Origin: Hormiphora californensis
Lineage: Eukaryota; Ctenophora; Tentaculata; Cydippida; Pleurobrachiidae
Assembly (NCBI GenBank): GCA_020137815.1
Contig: CM035357.1
Location: 1,838,020-1,902,019 of the forward strand
Length of the DNA: 64,000 bases
Direction: 5' to 3'
The position numbers were made by a program, and so were the translations under genes. This document shows, one piece after another, positions 1 to 10,277 of this stretch (positions are counted from its first letter, which is position 1; every line of letters begins with the position of its first letter). The notes beneath the pieces were generated by a model. It made no database searches and was not told the origin of the DNA. It was given only the letters and a program-made list of their open reading frames with translations.

Positions 1-1345
1 AGGCGGTTCAACGAGATTCACTGCACATATCTCTGGCTGCGAGGAGATTAGTTTACTTGGCAACGGTTACATCATCTCGGCCTGTACTCGTACCAGAATA
101 AGTGAGAGAAACGTTTACAAAACTTCTCTAACTATGGAAATTGTATCGTGGACTACTACCAAATCACCTCAACTGACTTCAATCACTCTGCCAGACGAGG
201 ACCCTATGTGGAGAGACCGCTGGGTAAATGCTAAACTGAAGAGCGTCAACTCCAAAAATTTTCAATTCCTGCTCATCAACTGCTGTTTCCCTGTTCAATG
301 TGTTCCTAGTGTCAAGACACTGAACCGAGACGCAAAGCGGAGCTATAAATTCTTCAAAATCCCGGATGACCCTCATAAGGGTTTAACTAGGCCCTGACCT
401 AACAGCTGTTGGTGTGCCTAGCCAGGAGCGTTGTTGAACTAGAGCCTCAAGCTGAGTGAACTGTCACGGTAGACAGGAATATCTTCTTTCTGGGTGTCTC
501 GTTCTCTCTCATGCACTGTTTTGTGAGACAGCCAGCAGCTACACATCTATGCAGTATTTGTCGTCATCGAATATTCTAGATGACAGTGACATCTTTCTCT
601 CTTTTGCTTCTTCTCCCTCTTTCTTTCGTCGATCGTGTAGCTCAATGCCTTATGCATGTCTTTGACTCATTTCCTTTTCCGTCTGCTTTCTTTCTGACTC
701 TGGTCGTGTTCATGCTCTAAGGAACAACTGCCGGTAGTAAATTGAAATGTATGACACATGTGCTCAGTGTTTGTATGTAACGTTCCAGCGTTACCTGTTA
801 CTGATGACCCGCACATTGTAGATGTAAGACACCGTATTGAATATATATCCTTAGTTCATCTCTTATGTTACTTAAAACTCGCTACGACCTCAGTGTACTG
901 CGACTCTCTGACTCTATGCCCATTCAAACCATTCTCACTCAGATCGCTCTTCTCTTTGCTTCTATTCTCTTCGTCTCTCTGCTCTCACTGTATCTCACAT
1001 TCTCTCTCTCAAGCTCTACTTCCACCTCTCTCTCTCTCTCACACACATACTATCATAGAGAGAGAACTGCTTGTTTCAACTCACACACATGATAGATGAT
1101 AGTGTTAAATACTGATACTGACCTGTAGCTGTGTGAATCACAAAGGCGGTGTTCAACACACTTGCAGTACGGTGTAAAAGCTGGATGAACATTGAACAAC
1201 CAGCACAATTGTAGAATGTGAAATTTTTTTCGTTTTTTCTTTTTTTTCTGTTTTCTCCGGATTGGAGGTGCCTGCCGGCACCTGAATATCTGACCAATAA
1301 CCATCTCTTTATTTTAAAACCTTTAAAAACATCTCTTTTCTGCAG
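1..1345. other. No supported gene; left flank
   Basis: I cannot support an exon here. An 87-codon open frame at 134-397 has no recognisable domain and no clear splice or start context. From about 890 the strand becomes CT-rich, with a TCTC run at 1002-1050. The upstream exon or exons of the gene ending at 2519 probably lie here or left of the window, but I could not identify them. Confidence 0.4.
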
Positions 1346-2519
1346 TACGAGAACACTCGACAGATGTTGGTACCTGCGACTCTACTGGGACTACTCTATG
1401 CAGCCATTGTCAACAAAAACCATTTTCATCTCGTAGGACTCGGCCTCCTCGCTCTCTCTGGAGTTATTGGACCTTCAGGTATTAGTTTGGTCGAGATGTA
1501 GATTGTAGAAGATTTAAAGTAAGAGTGGCGCGCCATGTTTTCTCACAAAACTTGGTGAATGAACGGGGAGTACCACCAGGACCATTGGTACGGTATAGAA
1601 AATTTCAAATTCCGTCTCATTTATTAGTTATGACGTAATATGTTCATTATTTCAACTTTCACAAAATTGTTCTACAGAAAAATCTGTTCATTGTGGATTG
1701 AAATGGATGCTTGCATCGTGTTCAGCGTCAAAAAATAGCCGGGGTACCAAATTTTGGTGTCTCTACCTTGTCTGTGACGCGAGATATTGACAAATATCAA
1801 AAACGACAAAAGTGAGAGAAAGAGAGATTGCTACAAGTGGGTGGCGCGCACAAACAACTAGCACCCAAAGATAACAAACTCTCTTTCTCCCATTTTTGGT
1901 CGTTTTTGATAATTGTCGATATCTCGCGTCACAGACAAGGTAGAGACACCAAAATTTGGTACCCCGGCTATTTTTTGACGCTGAACACGATGCAAGCATC
2001 CATTTCAGTCCGCAATGAACAGATTTTTCTGTAGAGCAATTTTATGAAAGTTGAAATAATGAACATATTACGTCATAACTAATGAACGAGACAGAATTGG
2101 AAATTTTCGATACCGTACCAATGGTCCTGGTGGTACTCCCCGTTCATCCACCAAGTTTTGTGAGAAAACACGGCGCGCCACTCTTACTTTAAAGAAGGTT
2201 GAGTTAGTTGGTGGAGATTAGCAATATTGCGTGTTGTAACTCTCTTTACATTTGTGCGGGGCTCGCGAAAGGCAGTCTAGCTTGGCAACAATATATTGCG
2301 TGTTAGATAGGCTACGTGAATTCATCGGAACATGCTCAGGGCAATATATGATCTATTTTTATCCTACTAGTAGTACTCATTATCCATCATACTCAATAGC
2401 ATTATTCAATGCATTTCCTTTCAGGAAAGATAGGTCCAGTACACAGAATCGATCTCTTCCACTTTGCTCTCGCTGGTGCTCTCTACGCTTTCAAAACTGG
2501 ACTCATCCATGTTATTTGA
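1346..2519 (+). CDS. Small membrane protein, last two exons (partial, family not recognised)
   Basis: Two exons join in phase. Exon 1346-1478 follows a tttctgcag acceptor and ends at CAG|gtatta with one spare base; exon 2425-2519 follows tttcctttcag and ends at TGA 2517-2519. The 75 encoded residues are hydrophobic, with segments starting LVPATLLGLLYAAIV and LVGLGLLALSGVIG, then a final helix around LFHFALAGALYAF. They suggest a small multi-pass membrane protein, but I do not recognise the family. No upstream exon carrying the start codon could be placed. The intron between these exons holds the long foldback element at 1513-2193. Confidence 0.5.
1513..2193. repeat. 680-bp foldback (long inverted repeat) element
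   Basis: The left arm begins tttaaagtaagagtggcgcg and the right arm ends with its reverse complement at 2172-2193. The arms stay complementary over about 300 bp each, including the block around gtctctacct (1759) matched near 1940. A short unique centre lies around 1840-1870. It carries no open frame of note, so it is probably a non-autonomous foldback/MITE transposon in an intron. Confidence 0.85.
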
Positions 2520-2913
2520 GGGTCCAAGTAGGAGCCATTTTGTGGATACATTTCAAGACTATACGGTTCTGACTCAAATGTTAATTTTCAAGCGTGAATT
2601 TGATTTTGACAGTATGAATAATTTTTAATCAGACCTAGGATTAGATAACGTTTCAATCTTTTAATGAAAATCTATTTATCAATGAATTTGTTGAGTGCAC
2701 TCGAGTGGCGAGAAAAAGATAAATTATTAGTCATCTGATAAATTATATTTGTTCAACAATTTATATGTTCACAGTTAAAAAACAATGAGTATTCAACACA
2801 GGTGATTGCCTTACTAAATCATTTTCCATTCATATCCCTTGGAAATTACCGAAATTATTTTAAATCCCCTCCTGTCTCCCATGTTAATTACATCAGCATG
2901 GAGCAAATATATA

Positions 2914-3051
2914 AGTACCGTAAAACCATATATTTTCGCGGGAAACTCCTTCATCAGCGACTCCTGGTACGCTGGTGAAGTCGTCAGGGACCACCAGTAG
3001 CCAAATCGTGAAAATTAATTCCCCGCGAAAATGAATGGTTTTACTATAATA
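2914..3051. repeat. Short MITE with inverted ends
   Basis: The ends are inverted copies: taccgtaaaaccat plus ttttcgcggg on the left, and cccgcgaaaat plus atggttttacta on the right. The element lies about 70 bp upstream of the ADCK5-like start codon, so it may fall in that gene's promoter or 5' UTR. Confidence 0.7.
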
Positions 3052-3122
3052 CTAAAAACCCAATCCTTATTTAGCCCAGATATGACCTGACATGATCTAA
3101 TGTAACATATAATACAAGTGTA

Positions 3123-5522
3123 ATGCTTCTGCGGCAGCTATGCCGGCGTCCCCCCTCCCTTCCACACTCCTCCCCTCTACAACCTAGTGTCACCTGCACC
3201 CATCCAATCCGGAACCTAACCAATACAGCACGTCGACATGCCTCTCTCAAATCCCGAATCCTTGTTAATCCCATCACCCGTTTGCCCGTTGAAGTAGTAA
3301 AGATCCATTGGACGATTATCAAGGTTCCCTTTTCTTTCCTTCGAGCAGCCATCACACCTCTCCTCTTTGGCGGGTCAGTGTTCCTGGTCTACTGTGGGGG
3401 ATACTCCCTTATATCACCGGCCGAATGGGCCCTTTCAGACTCTAACGTGTATCTTAATGGGGTGTTTAGGGTGTTGAGAACTTTGGTTAACGCTGCAATG
3501 ATTGTGATTGTCATGAAGTGGATGTACTGGGGTGTAGAGGTACCTGAGAGTATGACACGACGCGGTCGAGGACCACCTGTGGGGGGTCAACCGGCATCCA
3601 AACAGGAGAATGAGAATTTGACACCTATTGAAATGAAATACAAGGAGGTTCAGCACGACTTTTGGTTGTTCGCAGCAAACAAAATCGCTCAAACTTTCCT
3701 GGCGAACGGTGGGATTTACATTAAGTTAGGACAAGCGATGGCAACCTACTCTTCAATGTTACCCCAAGAGTTCGGAGATGCTTTGAAACCTCTCCTAACG
3801 AGTATATTTGAGCGGGAAAACGGGGAAATTGACCACATGTTTGCGAGAGATTTAGGTGGGCCACCGAGCGAGCTGTTTGCCGAGTTCCACCGGCAGCCCA
3901 TTGCAGGAGCATCCATAGCTCAGGTGTTTCTGGGGAAGACTAATAAAGGCGAAAAAGTAGCCATCAAAGTCCAATATCACGATATAGCGAAACGCTTCAA
4001 AACAGATAAATACACCACTATTTTCCTTCTGAAGATTCTAAATTACTTTCAACCTGATATCGAGTTTCTGAAGATGGTGCCTCACGTGTTTAATGGTTTA
4101 GAACTGGAGCTGGATTTCGTTACGGAGGGTAAAAACGCAGAGCAATGTGCCCGGGATCTTTCCCATCTTGACTTTCTGGTCATTCCCAAGGTTCACTGGG
4201 ACCTCTCTAGTAGGAGAATCCTGACAATGGAATTTGCAGAGGGAGTCAACTTGGTGGATGTACCTCAACTAAAATCGGCTGGTTTTGATCTTAGTGACAT
4301 CATGAGAAAGTTGGTGAGGGTGTTTGGGGAACAGGTGTTTAACACGGGTCACGTGCACAGTGATCCTCATCCTGGGAATATTCTGGTGCGGAAGGACAAT
4401 AACGGGAAAACAGAGGTCGTTCTGATTGATCATGGGCTTTATGAGAGGTTGTCTCCGACCCTCCGGCAGGCTTTTGCTGCTTTCTGGCACTCTGTTATTA
4501 TTGAAGATGATGAAACCGTCCAGAGGAGTGGACGGGATATGGGGCTCGCGCATCCGGATATATTTGCAACGCTTCTCTTTTTCAAAGCGTACGGGAAGAT
4601 GAAGAAGATGGGGTTCGGGGGAGGGAGTCACAGAATGCCCAGTGAGCTGAGTGAGGAAGAGAGGAAGGAGATGGAGGATATTCGGAGTATGGGGCACGAA
4701 ATGTTCAATAGTCTACCGAAACAGTTGGGGCTGGTTATACGGAATATCAGACTCACTCAGGTATATTGCATGACTAAATTAGTAAGTTACCACACAGATG
4801 ACTTACAGTGCTACTTGCAGTCAAAATACGGTATTGCGAAATACAGTAATGAGATACACACGTTGCATAACGCGCAGCAAAAAGTTCATGTGTCAGCACG
4901 TACTAGCGTACTGATTGGCCACGGTTGCGTGTCGTCTTACTGTATCTTCGTTTTCCATTACCGTTTTCCCACTACAAGCGACCGTGATACTCTCAGTTAA
5001 CATGACCCACTCATTACACAACTCAAATTCCTGTTTGTTTCATACTCCTAGTCAGTCTAGTTACACGATTCCCCCCGCTTGCAGGGTATCAACCTTTCCT
5101 TTGGAATTCCGGTCAACAGAACTAGGTTAATGGCAGAGATTGCCGTGAAGTACAGTCACCGTGACACTGACCTGTGGACATCAATAAAACAAAGGGTGAA
5201 TTATACAGTCCTTACATAGTAGTAGTAGTAGTAGTAGTACGGTCCTTACATTTGTTAGAATTGTAGGAAGTTCAGAGAAATATGAATTATGATTTGTATC
5301 TGTTACTAAAATATGGTATATTTCAGATAAGCTAACTAATTAAAGTAACTAATTAAAAATTTGATATTTCAGATAAAGTTTGAGTGGCACTTTTTGTACT
5401 TGGACGTCCGGAATCGCCTCCTTGAGTGGGGTGCCTGGGTCTACAGTGTGTGGACTCGAAACCAAACGAAGAATGGAGACCGACCTGACTTGACCCAGGC
5501 TGTCTCGTTCCTTCGTGCATAA
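3123..5522 (+). CDS. ADCK5: ADCK5-like atypical (ABC1/UbiB family) protein kinase, probably mitochondrial
   Basis: There are three exons, all closing in phase 0: 3123-4760, 5085-5195 and 5373-5522, giving 632 residues. The N-terminus is rich in Arg, Ser and Leu with no acids, as in a mitochondrial presequence. Two hydrophobic segments lie near residues 78-95 and 119-135. The UbiB signature is complete: KLGQ at 201-204, the Ala-rich loop AGASIAQVF at 261-269, VAIKVQ at 279-284 with the ATP-site lysine, HSDPHPGN at 412-419, and IDHGL in place of DFG at about 435-439. The stretch after IDHGL and the block LPKQLGLVIRNI fit ADCK5 better than ADCK1. The role is inferred from the family: a mitochondrial membrane kinase or ATPase-like protein of lipid/quinone biology, with unsettled substrates. 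Intron 1 contains a dispersed repeat. Confidence 0.93.
4848..4990 (+). repeat. Dispersed repeat, copy 1 (inverse copy at 16371-16511)
   Basis: The sequence from the block cgttgcataacgcgcagc to ctacaagcgaccgtg reappears as its reverse complement at 16371-16511, with the gtgtcagcacgtactagc core shared. It lies in intron 1 of the ADCK5-like gene. No coding potential or clear inverted termini are visible. Confidence 0.8.
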
Positions 5523-5780
5523 AGACTGAGACTCTGTCCGTAATGTGTCCTCAAACGTTCCGTAGGCAGTATGTCATACTACCCTCTGTTTGACATTAAT
5601 TTTGTTGTGTCGACCCTCATTAAACCAATTTGACTTATTTTACAGATCTGCACATTGTATAATATTTGGATCATGTTTTGTAGATACTAAATGAACCTCG
5701 TTTCAACTGTTTCTCAAAGTTCCAAGTTAATCGTCTTGGCACGTCAATACTAAACTTGTTTTTACCAGAAGGTTCTTAAA

Positions 5781-7591
5781 ATGGAAGAGGGTGGATTTAC
5801 GATGGTTACTCGGCAGAGAAAACGAAAGAAGGGCCGCTCCAAGAATTCTAAACCCACTGAATCGATAACAATACCATCTGGCAATGAGATGAACTTTGAT
5901 ATCAAGAGTCTTGTGAATGAAGTTTCATTGGAAGGTAAATGAGTTTTAAATCACGTTCCGGGTTCCCTCTCCATTATTCAAACTGATTGCTCCTTCATCA
6001 AATTAATTATTAATGTTTCAGATCAAAATTTTTGCTCCTTCATCAAAACAGCGATTGAAAAGTATGCGATTGAGGATATCGTATGTTATGGCATTGGCAG
6101 TATTGCATCCTGTAAACTTGCACAGTACCAACTTGCCGTGTTACTCAACGTCTGCAATGGAAAAACGTGTGAGTCAGGTGTAAAATAGAAAGGTATTACA
6201 CCTGAATTTTATAATCGCATTACTAGGAGTAATATTTCATCCTTAATTTCATAATACTATTGCCCCCACTTCAGTCTCGAGTGACTAATAAACATTTTCT
6301 CAAGAGCAAAGGCGGAAGTTTCCGATAAGATAAAATGCAAAGTTCACTCTGTATTTTTTCTTATCGGAAATTTGCCCTTGAGACAATTTTTATTGGTCGT
6401 GGTCATACCACTGCAAATTATGCTTTTAGGAAATACCACCAAGTATAATAAAAAGATACTAGACAGCACTGTAAATTTGTTATGATCTGAAATATGAACC
6501 CTAATCAGAAAACTGTTCAGGTGCTCGGTATATGACCCGGTGCTGGGAGAAACAGAGAGACAGCTGATAGAGAAACAAGGTTTGGCAGCCCCTGAAAAAG
6601 GTGATGGATGTCGAAAAAAGGCAGCAGTACCCACACTTTTTTATATGATTCACTGCAGGTAAGACTCTACACTTTTGTAAAGATTTGAACCTATAATCAG
6701 GCAATGACATAGTAGTCTTTGGTCCTGTGTTTTTATAAAAGCAGTGTGAGTGAATCTTTTGAGGTTAGAACTAAAATCAGTTATTATTTTCCAGTAAGGA
6801 CATGTACGATAATGTGATCACAGCAAACAAGGGAACATTGGGGAATTGTGTCATTATCGGGAACTCTATCCAGGGATATCTTACTCACAACACAGATGCC
6901 TCATTAAAGAACGAGGTTGGTTCATGTTCAACACACAGCTCTACAGGTTTCATAAACAGAGTTTCATTAACTAGCGCACCCATTGGGTGCGCCTCAAGTA
7001 AGGATTTTTTGATAACCCACCCGGCTTCGCCGGATGGTTCTTTTCGCCCCTTGAACGTCAATAACACGGTTGCCATGGCAACTGTATCGGTAACCATGAA
7101 GACTGGCATGTTAAAAGTCATTCGAAAATATCAACAAACTTCCACCGGAAGTTCCAAAAGTGTTAATAACAGCTTTACAGCTTTAGTCACATAAAGTGTT
7201 TTATGAAGGAGCAGTCTGTCGCTTAGATACCGCCTAACGAACGACCACTTCGACGTTCATCTCCAAATTATAATAGAGATGATAAGTTACACAGGATAAG
7301 TATCGGATAATTGTTTATGAGCCGCATGATAATAGTTTGTAGAGATGGTACTATTATGATAAGTTAGTTTCAGTTGCTGTTGTTAACTTGGTTACGAAGT
7401 CACCCATAATTTACGTTGGGGTGCTCCCACAGATGTATAATTTCATTGCCAAATTATCCACCACTTCCCAGGTACCAGGTCTGTTTGCTGCTGCGAGTGA
7501 ATCAACTGAAGAACCTCTCCCTTCCTTCGACAGTTACCCCAATGTTTTTAACGATACCTACCTGATACACTTTAACAAGAACAAAAGATGA
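5781..7591 (+). CDS. SRRD: SRR1-like protein (SRRD family)
   Basis: Five exons are visible: 5781-5934, 6022-about 6168, 6521-6658, 6795-6915 and 7433-7591 (TGA). Family landmarks are the basic N-terminus with RQRKRKKGR, the core IVCYGIGSIASC, SVYDPVLGETE, the PTLFYMIHC block, NCVIIGNSIQGY, and a C-terminal FNDTYLIHF. This order matches the SRR1 domain described from plant SRR1 and animal SRRD, which has been linked to circadian or heme-related regulation; the biochemical function is unclear. Introns 1, 3 and 4 close in phase. The second does not: the best donor, gtgagt at 6169, leaves one spare base while exon 3 needs two. A tiny exon or another site must therefore lie in 6169-6520, or the gene carries a frameshift. 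Confidence 0.85.
6299..6382. repeat. 84-bp inverted repeat in SRR1-like intron 2
   Basis: The arm ctcaagagcaaaggcgga followed by gtttccgataaga is matched by tcttatcggaaa followed by tttgcccttgag. The hairpin is imperfect and MITE-like. It sits in the same intron whose reading phase does not close. Confidence 0.65.
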
Positions 7592-7768
7592 TGTATTTTG
7601 TTTAGAATATTTTCAGTTTTATAATTGACAATTAACATGAAATTTTGTTTATTGTTTCTGTCTGTTCCCCCTCACAATAACAGTTTGTGTCGCCATTCTC
7701 TACATCACCTTATTGTGTCCCTGTCTCTCTACAGAGCTGTCCCGTGTTCTCTCTACAACGGGTTCTCT

Positions 7769-9991
7769 CTACAGCTCTGCTTTGTTTAGAGGGTTATACG
7801 GACACTTATGGCACGCTCGTTTCTGCCTCAACTCTCTCATCCCCTTCCGCACCTCAATCTTTCCGTACTGCTTCTCCGCATACCTTCCAAACAACCGGTA
7901 ATAGTAACAGTAAACATCAGAAGGACGGAGCTCAGTCCGGATGAAATGCCGCCCATTTTCTGATATGATGTGGGCTAGGTGGTCGTTCTCAGCGGCCCAG
8001 TTGATCCGTTGGATCAGGTTATTAAGGTTGTGGTTGAAGGGGATGTAGTGGACCCAGGGTTCGATATCAGCGTAGAAATGCTCATAGAAGAAGGAGTCCT
8101 GTGGAAATACAATATGTGTGTTAGGTGTTTGGAATCGGAAATGTGATGAGAGCTAGCTCAAAATTTGAAATTCAATTCTGTAAAAAATAAATCCTGAAGA
8201 TTTAGTTTCCCAGTACCTGTTTAAAAAGTACTGCAGGGCCAGCCATTATGAATGGAACCCGTGTAGCAGCAGCCATCCCATCAAGTGACAACTGATACTT
8301 GTACTCGAAGAAGTCGTTGAACGGAATCCTGGAGGCATGCTCTCCATACATACTGGGCACATGAGAAAAAAACAGGGACTGAGTCAACTTAGCATCAATC
8401 TTATCTGGGTAACTCCTGGATAGCCTACACAGATCAAGCCTCTGTTCCCTGGAATCTCGACCTCTCCAAAACCCAATCGGAACCTTCTCAGACCACTCTG
8501 GACCGACTGTCCCCGCTTGGAGTCTCTGTAGATCAAGATCGGATTTGTGGAGCGACTTCTGGATACTGTCAGTCAGCTCGTAACTGGGCAGGGCAATGTC
8601 CGCTGTATCTCGGGATCCTCCGAATGAGAACACAGGGATTGGGAGTCGCGTTGTCTTGACGATGGGCTTATCCCGGAAGTTGACGAAGAATTCCATGTCG
8701 GGAAAGGACACTTTGCCCATCAGGGATAGGAGCATGGATTCAAACTTAACATTTAGGCCACTGTGTTCACCTGGGAAGAATTGTGGAGGTTAAGCTGCTC
8801 AGTACATAAATACATAGTATACACTGTTGTAATGGTGTAGCTGGGTAATTTTATACACGTCTGTCACAATTGTGTGACAACTAAATATTTCCCTTGAATT
8901 ACCAGGGTATTTTCTCCATACCATCTCCTATAACGTTGTTCTCTCACCTATTTCCTTGCTGTAGACCTGGTTGTTCAAGATAACGTAGTGACCCAGATTG
9001 TAGTGGGTATCAAACTTCCTGTTCACTTGTGCATCTAGGTCAACTACTGAGATATCCGGGAATTGCTCCAGGTCCAAGTCAATCTGATAGAATGGTGGGG
9101 GGGTATGTTAGCTGGACTTAAAACTTATGTACAACAAGAAAAAGTAGAGAGAAGGAGAGAATTTTTACTCCAACTTTATTGAACTTCTGTCTTTGGATTG
9201 CCGTGTCTGAGAAATAGGCTAATAATCGAGTGATCTATAGTCTTTTTACCGGAGAAGTAGACGTTTTATGATTTACATTTCATGGGTATATTACCGGAGA
9301 AGTAGACGTTTTACATTTCAGTGGTATATTATACCTGGGTGTAATTTGTTTTGCATTCCATCATCTCAGTCCACTTTGCAGCGTTCCTCTCCGCACACCC
9401 ACACGACTCGTGGAAAATGGGACCTTGAAGGGTGTAGGGAGAGTTCGCCACTTGAGCTCCGTTCTCCAGCTTTACCTCGATTTCCAGGTCATCAACCTGT
9501 GGGATATAGGGGTTAAATTGACAATATCATAGGTATTGGGTAGGGGCCAAATTGATATTTGATATGCAATTAGAAAGGACCTAAGTCCTAAAACCCCTGA
9601 TTTGAACTCCGAATCCAGTTACCTCTTCAAACAACCTAAACCTGGCCAGGTACACACCGTCCTCTCTGTCCACAATCTCGCTCCACACCCTCACCACATG
9701 TTTCCCTCCATCCTTCCTGACCTCCATCTTGAACTTATTCCCCACGGATACCGTGAAATTCTGCCCATTTGAGTCCACCGCCTGGATGTAGAAATACCTG
9801 ACGGGCATGTGGAAGGCTGGATCCAACCCGGGACCCCAGACTTTACTGTGCTTAGGGCAGAGACTCCGTGTGGCGGTTGCGCCCCCGAGGGACATTTGGG
9901 GTTGCCCGCCGAGATTTCCATCGAAGGCTATTTCTGTTGTCTGGGTGAGGCCCAGGAGAGGGATGAGTAAACACGTAACAAGGGGACACAT
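7769..9991 (-). CDS. POGLUT2: POGLUT2/POGLUT3-like protein O-glucosyltransferase (filamin + CAP10 domains)
   Basis: Five exons, read from high to low coordinate, all close in phase: 9991-9623, 9496-9335, 9083-8948, 8770-8217 and 8098-7769. They give 516 residues, close to about 500 for human KDELC1/2. Order: signal peptide (MCPLVTCLLIPLLGL), filamin-type Ig repeat (YFYIQAVDSNGQNF to NSPYTLQGP), then the CAP10 glycosyltransferase domain with VIGF/W-type GFWRGRDS, a DLSR-like block (LCRLSRSYPDKIDA), and YKYQLSLDGMAAATRVP. By family it transfers glucose to serines of EGF-like repeats in the ER lumen. The C-terminus is NKAEL, a variant of the usual KDEL-type retention tail. Its start faces the TMEM-A gene across 286 bp. 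Confidence 0.93.
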
Positions 9992-10277
9992 GATGCAAAC
10001 TGAGGTTGGGGAGAGAGAGAAAGAGAGAGGGAGAGAGAGAGGGAGAGAGAGAGAGAGGGGGAGTGAGTGAGAAAGAGAGAGGGAGAAAGAGAGATCTTAT
10101 GTATTGGAGCTGTACACGGCGTTTGGTGAGGTGTGTGCGTGTATCTGGCTATGTGTAATAGCGTGTGTGTGTGATTCAAGAGCTTCATGTGACCCTTGTC
10201 AGCGCTAATATCCAATCTACCAGCTACATTTTACAAGAACAATGAATGAATAAAATTTTACCTGTTTTTCTAGTAGG
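9992..10277. promoter_or_regulatory. Short divergent promoter region
   Basis: Only 286 bp separate the two opposing start codons, POGLUT-like on minus and TMEM-A on plus. The spacer is dominated by a GA-rich simple repeat at about 10008-10095 and a GT-rich part at 10130-10170. No core promoter motif stands out. Shared regulation is inferred from spacing only. Confidence 0.5.
10008..10095. repeat. GA-rich microsatellite
   Basis: Irregular gagaga/gggagaga repeat, lying immediately upstream of the minus-strand POGLUT-like start codon. Confidence 0.9.

Noticed and set aside
4269-4697. 142-codon minus-strand frame
   Set aside because: Antisense shadow of the ADCK5-like kinase exon, whose motifs are unambiguous on plus.
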